Shown here in pieces: positions 4,811-12,897 of a stretch of DNA of 15,204 nt; the stretch's first letter is position 1; each line of letters opens with the position of its first letter. Source of the DNA: Rubrobacter sp. (lineage in GTDB: Bacteria > Actinomycetota > Rubrobacteria > Rubrobacterales > Rubrobacteraceae). The position numbers and the translations under genes are program-made. The notes below the pieces were generated by a model. It was not told where the DNA came from and did not search any database. It worked only from the letters and a program-made list of their open reading frames with translations. The stretch lies in the NCBI GenBank assembly GCA_013817025.1, contig JACDDK010000007.1:1-15204 (forward strand), read 5' to 3'.

Positions 4811-7282
4811 TCAGCTACCCACTTTTTCTTTTACCGGCGCGGAGGATTCGGTGCCGAAGGTGCGTTTGCGGCCGCCGGGCCACCAGTTCCAGTCGCCGAG
4901 GATACGCATGGTGGCGGGGACGAGCAGGACGCGGATGATCGTGGCGTCCACGAAGACGGCTACCGCGAGCCCGAGGCCGACGGCTTTGGTGAGGATGATG
5001 CCGGTAAAGGCGAAAGCGCCGGTGACGATTATGATGATCGCCGCCGCCGAGGTGATAATGCCCGCTGTCGCCACGAGTCCCTTCGAGACGCTGGCCGTGT
5101 TGGAGTCACCGTTCTCGTAAGCCTCCCGGATGCGGGAGAGCAAAAAGACCTCGTAGTCCATCGACACCCCGAAGATCGTGCAGAACAGCAATATGGGAAG
5201 CGTCGCGTCCACGAAACCCAAGGGCGTGAAGTTCAAAAGTCCCGAGAGGTTGCCGTCCTGGAAGACGAATACTATCGCCCCGAAGCTCGCGGAGAGGCTC
5301 AGGATGTTGACGATCACGGCTTTTAGCGGGAGCAACACGGAGCGGAAGGTGAACAGCAGGATCAAATACGTCACGCTCAACACGAAGCCCGCCGCCAACG
5401 GCGCCTTTCCATAAACGCTGGAGATGAAGTCCCGCTGACCAGCCGAGAGCCCCCCGACCAAAAAGCTCGTACCGGCGGGCGCATCCACCGCCCGAACTTC
5501 CTCCACCGCAGCACGAGCCTCTTCGCTGTAGGGGTTATCAGCGGTGACGCCTCGCAACAACGCCCGGTCCCCGGCCACGTAAGCGTCCTTGGCCTCCCGA
5601 AGCTCCCGCGAGTCGCGCGCCTCGGGCGTCTTCAGGAAGTTCGACACACCCTCCGGCGTGACCTCGCCGTCGGCGGAGACACCCTCCGGCAACTCCGGGA
5701 TACGTTTCTTCAATTCCTCGGCGGAGCGGCGCTCGGCCTCGTCCCGCACTTGCTCCTCCGCACCGGACGGCACGGTGCCGTACTGGGCTCGCAACTCGTC
5801 TAGCTGTTCTTCGACGCCATCGTCGACGCGCCGAGCAGCCTCGGCCTCGCCTTTTTCGCGGGCTTCGGTGATGCCTTTAGCGTACTCGCGGGCGGCTTGC
5901 GCGCCGACGGTGTAGATGCTGTCGACGTGGTCGATGCCGCGGGTGGCGGTGATGCGTTCTCCGGTCTCCTCTACGGCAGCGAGACCTTTGGGGCTCAGTG
6001 GGTCGCCTGGGGTGCGGGTGATGATCTCCATCGGCGTCAGGCTCGCGTAGTCGAAGTCGGCTTTCAGGATGTCGTCGCCGATGCGGGACTCGTACTTGTC
6101 GGGCAAAACGCTGGCTTCGGGGATACCGATCTTCATGTGCGTGACTGGGTAGAGCAGCGCGCCGAGGATAATGGCGACAAGCAGTATGACGGCTACGGGC
6201 CTTCGCATCACGATCTCGGCGCTCCGCTGCCAGAACGCCTGCCCCGGAGCGCCGCCCCGCCGCCGGATGGCGAGCGCGTTGATCCTATGTCCCAGCACCC
6301 CCAGAATAGCCGGAAGCAGCGTGAGCGCCGCGAGCACCGAGACCAGCACCACCAACACCCCGGCGACGCCGATGGAGCGCATGAACATGAACGGGAAGAA
6401 CAGCAGGCCCGCAAGGCCGATCAGGACCGCCGTCCCCGAGAAGAAAATAGACCGCCCCGCCGTCGCAACCGTCCGCGACACAGCCTCGGGAACCGCGTAA
6501 CTCTCCAACTCCTCCCGGAAACGGCTGACGGCGAAGAGCGCGTAGTCGATGCCGAGACCGAGCCCGAGCATCGTCGAGAGGGTGAGCACGAAGACGGACA
6601 TGTCGTAGATTCCGGCGACGAAATACAAAAGGGCCAGCGTACTGATGACGCTCACGCCGCCGATCAAGACCGGAACACTCGCCGCAACCAACGTACCGAA
6701 CGCCACGATCAGGACAATGAGCGCGAACGGAAACGCATACTTCTCGGCCCGTCGTATATCCTCGTTGCTGGCCTCTTCGAGGTCCTGATACACTGCCGGC
6801 GCGCCCGTGACGTAGGTCGTTAACTCCTCGGAGCGGACCTTGCCACGCACCTCGTTCACGATGTCGCGCGTATCGTCCACGGAGACGTTGAAGCCCACTA
6901 CAGCGTAGCTCTTCTCGCCGTTCCTGGAGATGAGCCGCTCGTCCTTCGTGTCGGCGTAAGTCGAAACGAAGCGGACTTCGTCGAGCCCGCGCACGTCCTC
7001 TAAAGCGCGATCTTCCTCTTTCTGAAACTCTTCGCCTTGCGCCTCCAGCCCTTCGCCGTCGAAGACTATGGTGAGCGTCGCGGGCGAGACACCGAACTCG
7101 TCAACCATTGTCTCCTGCACCCGCTCGGCTTCGTTGCCCGAGCCCTCGAAACCGCCACCCTTCAGGCGTTCGCTGAGGTGGGGCGCGAAGAAAGCGCTGG
7201 CGGCTAGCAGTACGCCCCACACGACCAGCACCGCCCAGCGGTAGCGGTAGGTAAGAACCCCCAACCGCTCGAAGACTTTCAT
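4811..7282 (-). CDS. MMPL-family (RND superfamily) transporter
   Basis: The protein has 823 residues. The layout is the usual MMPL duplication: helix 1 (about 15-33), an extracytoplasmic domain (about 35-180), helices 2-6 (about 182-332), helix 7 (about 361-380), a second extracytoplasmic domain (about 385-625), then helices 8-12 (about 627-790). The proton-relay Asp-Tyr pairs in helices 4 and 10 are both present: D246-Y247 in GLGIDYALF and D709-Y710 in FGVSMDYEVFLLSR. Actinobacterial MMPL proteins export lipids, siderophores or drugs using proton flux. The second outer domain holds a charged, Glu/Arg-rich helical stretch (about 462-530) with few hydrophobics. ATG at 7282 has GGAG 3 nt upstream. 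It follows the MFS gene by 79 nt; the cargo is unknown. Confidence 0.92.
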   Translation of the reverse strand: MKVFERLGVLTYRYRWAVLVVWGVLLAASAFFAPHLSERLKGGGFEGSGNEAERVQETMVDEFGVSPATLTIVFDGEGLEAQGEEFQKEEDRALEDVRGLDEVRFVSTYADTKDERLISRNGEKSYAVVGFNVSVDDTRDIVNEVRGKVRSEELTTYVTGAPAVYQDLEEASNEDIRRAEKYAFPFALIVLIVAFGTLVAASVPVLIGGVSVISTLALLYFVAGIYDMSVFVLTLSTMLGLGLGIDYALFAVSRFREELESYAVPEAVSRTVATAGRSIFFSGTAVLIGLAGLLFFPFMFMRSIGVAGVLVVLVSVLAALTLLPAILGVLGHRINALAIRRRGGAPGQAFWQRSAEIVMRRPVAVILLVAIILGALLYPVTHMKIGIPEASVLPDKYESRIGDDILKADFDYASLTPMEIITRTPGDPLSPKGLAAVEETGERITATRGIDHVDSIYTVGAQAAREYAKGITEAREKGEAEAARRVDDGVEEQLDELRAQYGTVPSGAEEQVRDEAERRSAEELKKRIPELPEGVSADGEVTPEGVSNFLKTPEARDSRELREAKDAYVAGDRALLRGVTADNPYSEEARAAVEEVRAVDAPAGTSFLVGGLSAGQRDFISSVYGKAPLAAGFVLSVTYLILLFTFRSVLLPLKAVIVNILSLSASFGAIVFVFQDGNLSGLLNFTPLGFVDATLPILLFCTIFGVSMDYEVFLLSRIREAYENGDSNTASVSKGLVATAGIITSAAAIIIIVTGAFAFTGIILTKAVGLGLAVAVFVDATIIRVLLVPATMRILGDWNWWPGGRKRTFGTESSAPVKEKVGS

Positions 7283-7337
7283 TGGCTCCGAAGCCGTATT
7301 TGATCCGCTTTGACCATGAGCAAGATGTTACTCGAAT

Positions 7338-7353
7338 CCATCCGCTCGGATGG
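7338..7353. repeat. inverted repeat between the MFS and MMPL genes
   Basis: CCATCCG (7338-7344) and CGGATGG (7347-7353) are exact inverted copies with two bases between. On the minus strand the repeat begins 9 nt after the MFS stop and lies 55 nt before the MMPL start. No T tract follows, so it is not a convincing terminator; it could be an operator for the MMPL gene or an mRNA-stabilising hairpin. Confidence 0.4.
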
Positions 7354-7361
7354 GCTCTCTA

Positions 7362-8582
7362 TCACACGGCTTTTGGCTTTTTGGCGACGCGAGGCAGGGT
7401 CAGGGCGAGTAGGAACCCGGCGACCGGGAGCGCGGCGATGGCGAGCATCATGGTTGGTAGGCCCCGGCTGTCGGCGAGTAGTCCGAGCAGGGGTGCGCCC
7501 ACGCCGCCGAGGCCAATAGAGAGGCCCATCGTCATCCCGGCGGCGAGCCCGATTCTACCGGGCAGATACTCCTGTCCCAGTACGACCGTCACCCCGAACG
7601 TCCCGACGGTCGCCGCTCCGGCCAGCGCCAGCAAAGCCACGCCTGCGAGGGGGCCGACCACCGTGAAAGCCAGCAGCAGTGGCGGCAGGACCAACATCGA
7701 GGTTAGCAGAACGGTTCGACGACCGAAGCGGTCCGCTAGAGGCCCGATCAGAAGCGTCCCGATCGCTCCTGCCAGCAGCATGACCGTCAACGCCACGTTA
7801 CCGTAGGCCGCGCTTGTATCCAGCACCCGCTCGTAGTAGGCCCCGACGAACGAGAACAGCCCGAAGTACACGAAAGAGCGCACGGTGACCACCCCGATCA
7901 TGGCCGCGAACGGTCCCCACCGCTCTGCGCCCTCCCCCCGCGTTCCACGCGCCTCATCGACGGATTCTGGCTGAAAACTCCTCATGCGCGGCATCTCGTA
8001 GAGCAAGATCGCTGCCATCAAAGCCGCCGGTACAGCCAAGAACAGCGTCCCCGGCAGACCGAACACGAGCACCAGCGGCGTGACGAGCGCCGGTCCCACG
8101 GCGACCCCGGCGTTGCCACCCACGGAGAAGAAGCTCATACCCCGCGCACGCCGCGCACCGGAGACGTAGTTGGCGAAACGGGCGGCCTCCGGATGAAACG
8201 CGGCCGTTCCTAATCCACTAAGGATGGCCCCGGCGAACACCGTCAAGATCCCCGGCGCGACGCCCACAAGCGCCATCCCCACTCCGGCGAGCAACACGCC
8301 AATCGGCATCAGAATCGGCAGCGGATGGCGGTCGGAGAAGAAACCGAACAGCGGCTGCACCACCGAGGAGCTGACGGTTACGGCGAGCATGAAGGCACCG
8401 GCCAGCGTCAGAGAGAAACCACGCTCGGAGATCAAAAACGGCAATAGTGCCGCAGCAGCACCTTGATTCAAGTCCGTGAAAAGATGACCGGCTGAGAGCG
8501 CGCCCATCGCCCGCCGATCCACGCTCTTGTCTAATTTATTTCCCACCGGCCCGCTTTCTTTTACTGTCCCGCTGGAAGGCAA
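7362..8582 (-). CDS. MFS transporter of the Fsr (fosmidomycin-resistance) type
   Basis: This is a polytopic membrane protein of 406 residues with about 12 hydrophobic segments and a charged central loop (about 195-222). The opening GHLFTDLNQGAAAALLPFLI and the block GLGTAAFHPEAAR followed by SVGGNAGVAVGPAL are characteristic of the Fsr branch of drug-proton antiporters. The MFS motif FGFFSDR, between helices 2 and 3, is present. The real substrate is unknown. The start is uncertain: TTG at 8582 lies 7 nt after the sppA stop with GAGGA about 11 nt upstream; GTG at 8546 or ATG at 8507 are alternatives and neither has a good ribosome site. The tight spacing says it is cotranscribed with the sppA-like gene. 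Confidence 0.88.
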   Translation of the reverse strand: MPSSGTVKESGPVGNKLDKSVDRRAMGALSAGHLFTDLNQGAAAALLPFLISERGFSLTLAGAFMLAVTVSSSVVQPLFGFFSDRHPLPILMPIGVLLAGVGMALVGVAPGILTVFAGAILSGLGTAAFHPEAARFANYVSGARRARGMSFFSVGGNAGVAVGPALVTPLVLVFGLPGTLFLAVPAALMAAILLYEMPRMRSFQPESVDEARGTRGEGAERWGPFAAMIGVVTVRSFVYFGLFSFVGAYYERVLDTSAAYGNVALTVMLLAGAIGTLLIGPLADRFGRRTVLLTSMLVLPPLLLAFTVVGPLAGVALLALAGAATVGTFGVTVVLGQEYLPGRIGLAAGMTMGLSIGLGGVGAPLLGLLADSRGLPTMMLAIAALPVAGFLLALTLPRVAKKPKAV

Positions 8583-8589
8583 AAGCCTA

Positions 8590-10290
8590 TCAGTCCTCGG
8601 AGATCTCGAACGGCGAGACCGCCCACGCCCGTCCGTCGCGCAACGTGGTTAGGATCTCCTTCGCGGCGGTAGCCAGCTCCGAGATCTCACCGGCTCGCTC
8701 CCCCGGTGCTGGACGAGTCGCGGGCGGCGGAACCATCACCGGCTCACGGGCGACGCCGGTACCAGCCAGGTCTCGGGCTTTTTGTAGGGCTTCCCTATAG
8801 CCCCCGATCTCATCGACCAACCCCCGCTCGAAGGCTTCCCGTCCGTTCCAGACCCGGCCTCCAGCTATGTTCTCCAACCCTCGCGGCGGCAGGTTTCGAC
8901 CGCGATGGACCCGGTCTTTGAACGCATCGTAGATAGACGAGATCTGATACCGCAGCACATCCAATTCGTCGGCTGACGGGCGGATAGCTGGGTCGAGTAT
9001 TCCTGCGCGGGCACCGCATTCGACGGCCACGGGATTCACGCCGAGCTTACCGTAGAGTCCGGCGGCTACGGGCCGGATCGAGATGACGCCGATGGACCCG
9101 GTGATGGTGTTGCGCCGCGCCGCGATGTGATTCGCCGCCGCCGAAACGTAGTAGCCACCCGAAGCGGCGGCGTCTCCCATCAACACCACAACGGGCTTCT
9201 TTTCCCGAATGCGTTCGACTTCGCGCCAGATGAGATCGGAAGCCAGAGCGTCCCCGCCCCGAGAGTCCACATGAAAGAGCACCGCCGCGACCCTCCGGTT
9301 CTTCTCCGCGACCCGCAACGCCCCCACCACCGAATCACTCCCGGCCTGCTCCCCGCCCAACAACGGCACCGGCACCGGCAACCGCCGACTCTTCCCCCGA
9401 ACTATCGTCCCGGACAAGCTGACAACCCCCACCCGTCGCCGCGCCCACTCCCGATACGGCATCCGCAACACCTTCTTCGCCCGCCCCCACTCCGCTATTC
9501 GCACGCGCCGCCCATCTTCGCCGAGCCACGCCGCAAGCTCGTCCTCGTAGCACATGCCTTCCAGCAGCCCGGCCTCGACCGCGCCCCGCGCCGGGTACGG
9601 AGCGCCATCTATCTTCGCCCGCGCCTCTTCGAGGCTTATGCTTCTTCCGGCGGCGATGGCTTCGACCAGCGCCTCGTAGCGGTTGTGCGTGAGCCGCTCG
9701 GCCTGTTCGCGGGCTTCGGGCGAGAAGTCGATGCGGGTGAAGGTGTCCCCAGCGGATTTGTACGGCGACACGGCGACGACCTCCGCCGCAACGCCCACAC
9801 GGTCGAGGGCGTCTTTTAGGAAGTTGACGCGGCTGCGAACGCCGGTCACGCCAACGGTGGCGAGCGGCGTCGCCAGTACGGTCGTCGCCGCGCTCGCCAG
9901 GTAGTAAGTTCGGCTATCGGCCTCGGTAAGGTAGACGACGACTCGCCCGCCGCGTTCTTTGTAGCGTTCGATCTCGGCGCGAAGTTCTTCGAGAGCGGCC
10001 CAGCCAGCGTCGAGGTTGTTTACCCGCAATACGATCCCCCGTAGGCGTCCGTCCCCGAAGATACGGTCGAACCGTCGGCGTAGTTCTTGCAGGCTGGGTG
10101 GTGCGGGGCCGGGTCTCAAACGCCGCCGCACGAACCCGGCCGGGCGCTCGAACTCCGGCAAGGTACCCCACACGTCGATGACGACGTAGTCGGGCGCACG
10201 CCGGAACCGGGCTGCGGCGTTGCGGATCGCGCGAGCGAGGTTCGTCAGCAGAGTAAAGAGCAGACCCATCGGAGAGATGATATACCTCAT
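8590..10290 (-). CDS. sppA: signal peptide peptidase SppA, tandem-domain (67K, E. coli-like) type
   Basis: The 566-residue protein carries two S49 (ClpP-fold) repeats, about 35-260 and 285-520. In the E. coli enzyme the catalytic Lys lies in the first repeat and the Ser in the second. Here Lys178 sits in VSPYKSAGDTF and Ser377 in GDAAASGGYY, so the dyad is complete. Family members cut leftover signal peptides in the membrane. Two features are unusual: the loop normally reading DSPGG is DSRGG (342-346), and the N terminus has only a short hydrophobic patch (residues 6-19) instead of a clear membrane anchor. ATG at 10290 has no Shine-Dalgarno; TAAACA lies 7 nt upstream. It heads a minus-strand run with the MFS gene and is divergent from the PerR-like gene. 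Confidence 0.9.
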   Translation of the reverse strand: MRYIISPMGLLFTLLTNLARAIRNAAARFRRAPDYVVIDVWGTLPEFERPAGFVRRRLRPGPAPPSLQELRRRFDRIFGDGRLRGIVLRVNNLDAGWAALEELRAEIERYKERGGRVVVYLTEADSRTYYLASAATTVLATPLATVGVTGVRSRVNFLKDALDRVGVAAEVVAVSPYKSAGDTFTRIDFSPEAREQAERLTHNRYEALVEAIAAGRSISLEEARAKIDGAPYPARGAVEAGLLEGMCYEDELAAWLGEDGRRVRIAEWGRAKKVLRMPYREWARRRVGVVSLSGTIVRGKSRRLPVPVPLLGGEQAGSDSVVGALRVAEKNRRVAAVLFHVDSRGGDALASDLIWREVERIREKKPVVVLMGDAAASGGYYVSAAANHIAARRNTITGSIGVISIRPVAAGLYGKLGVNPVAVECGARAGILDPAIRPSADELDVLRYQISSIYDAFKDRVHRGRNLPPRGLENIAGGRVWNGREAFERGLVDEIGGYREALQKARDLAGTGVAREPVMVPPPATRPAPGERAGEISELATAAKEILTTLRDGRAWAVSPFEISED

Positions 10291-10326
10291 TTCTGGCTGT
10301 TTACCTGTGATAGACTCGCAACCAGG

Positions 10327-10346
10327 AATGATTATTAGTTAAATAA
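10327..10346. promoter_or_regulatory. AT-rich Fur/PerR-box-like sequence between sppA and the PerR-like gene
   Basis: In a GC-rich window this 20-bp stretch is almost entirely A and T. Positions 10332-10346 form an imperfect 7-1-7 palindrome agreeing with 9 of 14 defined bases of the PerR box TTATAATNATTATAA. AATGATTAT at 10327-10335 is the reverse complement of ATAATCATT, the core of the classical Fur box. It lies 37-56 bp from the sppA start and 19-38 bp from the PerR-like start, so it could control both. Confidence 0.42.
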
Positions 10347-10364
10347 CATTGAGGTGACGTTCGA

Positions 10365-10808
10365 GTGTCGGTAGTTATGGAAAAGGGGATCAAGGAGAAG
10401 TTCCGCATGTCGGGGTACACGTTGACCTCGCAGCGGCGGGCGGTTCTCGAAGCTTTGAAGGCCAGCAAGGGCCACCCCTCCGCCGAGGACGTCTATCTAT
10501 TAGTGAAGAAGAAGAACCCTCGGGTGGCGCTCGGGACGGTGTATCAGGCGCTGTCGGTGCTGGAGGAGATCGGGGTGATCGATTCCAAGCATTGGTCGGA
10601 GTCCCCCACCCGCTACGACTTGAACCTGGAGGAGCATTTGGACATCCGATGCCGCCGCTGCGGACAGGTCTCCGAAGTTCCGAACGTCGGGCTTGGAGAT
10701 TTGGAATCGGACATTCGGCGGAACACGCCTTACGAAGTCACGAGGACCATGCTTGTCGTCGAGGGCGTTTGTCCCGGTTGCCGCGGCAAAGAGCCTGCGG
10801 CGAGGTGA
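10365..10808 (+). CDS. Fur-family repressor, PerR-like
   Basis: The protein has 147 residues. The winged helix (about 10-84) contains LTSQRRAVLEALKASKGHPSAEDVY-type sequence and GTVYQALSVLEEIGVI. The structural zinc site is C96xxC99 and C136xxC139. Residue numbers coincide with B. subtilis PerR, whose regulatory metal is held by His37, Asp85, His91, His93 and Asp104. Here His37, Asp85 and His91 are kept, but position 93 is Asp and position 104 is Glu. The two oxidation-sensitive histidines of PerR (37 and 91) therefore remain, with an altered site around them. The GTG at 10365 is chosen because GAGGTGA ends 7 nt upstream; ATG at 10377 is a weaker alternative. It is divergent from sppA and followed after 110 nt by the coiled-coil gene. 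Confidence 0.88.
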   Translation: MSVVMEKGIKEKFRMSGYTLTSQRRAVLEALKASKGHPSAEDVYLLVKKKNPRVALGTVYQALSVLEEIGVIDSKHWSESPTRYDLNLEEHLDIRCRRCGQVSEVPNVGLGDLESDIRRNTPYEVTRTMLVVEGVCPGCRGKEPAAR

Positions 10809-10834
10809 TCCCGCGTTTCGTGGGACTGTTCGGC

Positions 10835-10863
10835 TTTACCTGAGGCGCGGTAAACGGTAATCT
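10835..10863 (+). promoter_or_regulatory. weak promoter candidate for the coiled-coil gene, with an inverted repeat
   Basis: TTTACC (10835-10840) and TAATCT (10858-10863) are 17 nt apart, which would start transcription near 10870 and leave a ~49-nt leader. TTTACC also pairs with GGTAAA at 10849-10854 as a 6-bp inverted repeat with an 8-nt loop. The hexamers match the consensus poorly. I see nothing else definite in the 110-bp gap, and no terminator for the PerR-like gene. Confidence 0.22.
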
Positions 10864-10918
10864 GCGCTATGTGTGTCGTGGGAAAGCGCATCGAGGGACA
10901 TCGAGTGGAGGGGGATAG

Positions 10919-12790
10919 ATGAGCGTCGATCCATCCGAGCCATCCGGTCGTACCGAGGACGAAACTTTACGCGCCGTCGAAGAACGGATGTCGGCGGCGG
11001 ACGAGCTTATAGAGAGCCTCGAAGCCGAGGTCTCGGAGCTTCGCGGGGACCTCGCCGGGGCTACGGAAGCGCTTGCGGCGGCTCAGAGAGAGGTCGCGGC
11101 TCGGGGACGGGCCGTGGAGGATACGGCGGAGTCTTCGGAGCGTTCCGAGGCGGAGTTGCGGGAGGAGATCCGGGTCCTACGCGAGATGGCGAGCGACCTT
11201 CGGAACCGCCACGCCGACGAGCAGCTCAGGCTCCGCAACGATCACATCAACGAGCTTGCGAACTTACGGGCGAACCTCGAAGAGCAGCGCCGGGCCGACC
11301 TGGCGTCGTCGGGCTCGGAGGAGCGAATCGAGAACCTCCGGGAGGAGTTTCGCCGGGAGCGCGAGGCCATTCAGGAGCAGCACGCCGCGAAACTGGAGGA
11401 GATCAAGGCTTCCCGCGAGGAGTGGGAAGAGAAGCTGCGAGCGGGTTACCGCGAGATCGAGGAACGCCACAAGGAGGAGATCTCGGATCTTCGGACCCAG
11501 GCCGAGACGGAGCGGGAAGACATCGAGCGTTCCATCCGGGCCGAGTACGAGGAGACTCTGGCCGGAGAGCGGTTGTCGGCATCGGCCAACCAGGACGCGA
11601 CGCTTCAGGCGCTCAGGAGCGCGGCGGCAGGCCGAGAATTGGAGTTGCAGAAGGACTACCAGTCGGCGGTCGAAGGTTTGCAGGCCGAGGTGGAGAGCTT
11701 GCAGGCGGAGATGGAGCGGCGCTCGCGCGAGGCCGAGGAGAGCACTCGAGCGGCGATTCAGGGGGTCAAGCGGCAGGCGGGTAACCGGGAGAACGAGTTG
11801 CGCCGGTCGCATGCCATTCGGCAGAAGGAAGTCGAGGATTCGGCGGAGCGCCGGGTCGCCGCGCTTCAAGCCCAGCGGGAGGCGGACAACCGGGCGCTCT
11901 CGGCGCGCAACGCTCAAGACCTTGCACGGGTCAAACGGGGTTATGAGGAGCGCCTCGCCGCCGAAGACGAGCGGCGTAAGCTCGAGACCTGGGCGCTCGA
12001 AGAGCGGTTGGAGGGCGAAAAAGTCCGCCGCGAGGCCGGGATCCAAGCCTACGCAGCCCGCCTGACCGAGTCCGAGTCCGAGTCGCTCGCCCACAAAACT
12101 TCCTACGAGCGCGACCTGGAGTCCGCCGCCGACGGTTTCGGCGTGGAGATAGCGCGCCTCGAAGACCGCGTGGCGGAGCTTGAGGATGCCCTGGAGGAGA
12201 GCAACAATGAGCGGGACGAAGCCACGGCGGACCTCCAAGATCTCCGTGCGCTAGTGGAGAACGGCGAGGCGGAACTTCCGGTGGAGTCCGCGAGCGACGA
12301 CCGCGAGACCGACGACCGGCTCCGCGACCTCGACGCGCAGAGGATACTCGCCGAAGAGCGCATCCAGGACCTCGAACGGCGTCTAAGAGACGCCCGGGCG
12401 GAGAACGACCGCGTCACCGACGAGTTGGAGGAGGCACTCGCCGACCTGCGGCGCGTCTCGGATCCGGAGCAGCGCCTCAGAGCAGGCATCGATCTGTTCA
12501 ACACCAGCGAGCACACGAGGACCGTGTCCTCGATCTCCAAAGCCCTCGGCCTTCCGAGTGTTCACGCCGGAGTCGACGATGGCCCCGGTGGAAAGCCCGT
12601 CCTCACCTTTATCTGGGGCGACATGGACTGGCATAGCTACGTTGCGGACCCAACAGAGGGTGTCAAAGAACCACGAGTCTACCTGGTCGGCACGGGCAAC
12701 GAGCCCGAGGACATACGCCGGGGAGGCTGGCACCCGAACGCCCGCATGGACGCCCGCGGACGCCTGATGCTCGGAGTGCAAGGGCGTTAG
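10919..12790 (+). CDS. long coiled-coil protein with an unrecognised ~100-residue C-terminal domain
   Basis: The protein has 623 residues. From residue 9 to 453 there is not one proline, and the sequence is dominated by Glu, Arg, Ala and Leu in heptad-like runs, so it is a long coiled coil, interrupted perhaps near 215-235 and 380-410. A second helical stretch covers about 462-512. Residues 520-623 are different: they contain Trp, Pro, Gly and Asp, and blocks such as VSSISKALGLPSVHAG, VLTFIWGDMDWHSYV and RVYLVGTGNEPEDIRRGG, which suggest a compact alpha/beta domain. No cysteine, signal peptide or membrane segment is visible, so it is probably cytoplasmic. The overall architecture recalls SMC-like or DivIVA-like scaffolds, but no ATP-binding motif is present. 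ATG at 10919 has GGAGGGGG at 10907-10914. I do not recognise the family. Confidence 0.8.
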   Translation: MSVDPSEPSGRTEDETLRAVEERMSAADELIESLEAEVSELRGDLAGATEALAAAQREVAARGRAVEDTAESSERSEAELREEIRVLREMASDLRNRHADEQLRLRNDHINELANLRANLEEQRRADLASSGSEERIENLREEFRREREAIQEQHAAKLEEIKASREEWEEKLRAGYREIEERHKEEISDLRTQAETEREDIERSIRAEYEETLAGERLSASANQDATLQALRSAAAGRELELQKDYQSAVEGLQAEVESLQAEMERRSREAEESTRAAIQGVKRQAGNRENELRRSHAIRQKEVEDSAERRVAALQAQREADNRALSARNAQDLARVKRGYEERLAAEDERRKLETWALEERLEGEKVRREAGIQAYAARLTESESESLAHKTSYERDLESAADGFGVEIARLEDRVAELEDALEESNNERDEATADLQDLRALVENGEAELPVESASDDRETDDRLRDLDAQRILAEERIQDLERRLRDARAENDRVTDELEEALADLRRVSDPEQRLRAGIDLFNTSEHTRTVSSISKALGLPSVHAGVDDGPGGKPVLTFIWGDMDWHSYVADPTEGVKEPRVYLVGTGNEPEDIRRGGWHPNARMDARGRLMLGVQGR

Positions 12791-12897
12791 AGCTTTGTGC
12801 AATCAGCTTTCAGCGGCCAGACCTTTTGGGCCATGAAGCGATAGCGCGTCCTTCCAGGCGATGGCTCGGTTGGTTCGAGAAACGTTGTGAGGTGACG
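12791..12897. other. 107-bp gap between convergent genes, imperfect hairpin
   Basis: The coiled-coil gene and the four-helix membrane protein gene converge here. An imperfect hairpin can be drawn at 12806-12839: GCTTTCA pairs with TGAAGC with a bulge, and GGCC pairs with GGCC inside. There is no T tract on either strand. I see no gene in the gap. Confidence 0.3.

Noticed and set aside
5897..6823. Open frame of 308 codons on the plus strand inside the MMPL gene
   Set aside because: It is antisense to conserved MMPL membrane helices and has Asp/Arg/His-rich shadow composition without any domain.
9127..9819. Open frame of 230 codons on the plus strand inside sppA
   Set aside because: It overlaps the catalytic part of sppA, and its sequence is Pro/Arg/His-rich without motifs.
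10873..11784. Gly/Arg-rich open frame of 303 codons overlapping the start of the coiled-coil gene
   Set aside because: It is a shifted reading of the same repetitive GC-rich DNA, with low-complexity Gly/Arg composition and no ribosome site.
12068..12088. Short tandem GAGTCC repeat in the coiled-coil gene
   Set aside because: Only three imperfect units encoding an alternating Glu/Ser run; a local codon repeat, not a meaningful array.
11264..12238. Leu-rich open frame of 324 codons antisense to the coiled-coil gene
   Set aside because: Reverse-complemented Glu and Lys/Gln codons give Leu-, Phe- and Pro-rich frames, so the apparent hydrophobic protein is a by-product of the coiled-coil codons. 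The sense gene has a strong ribosome site.
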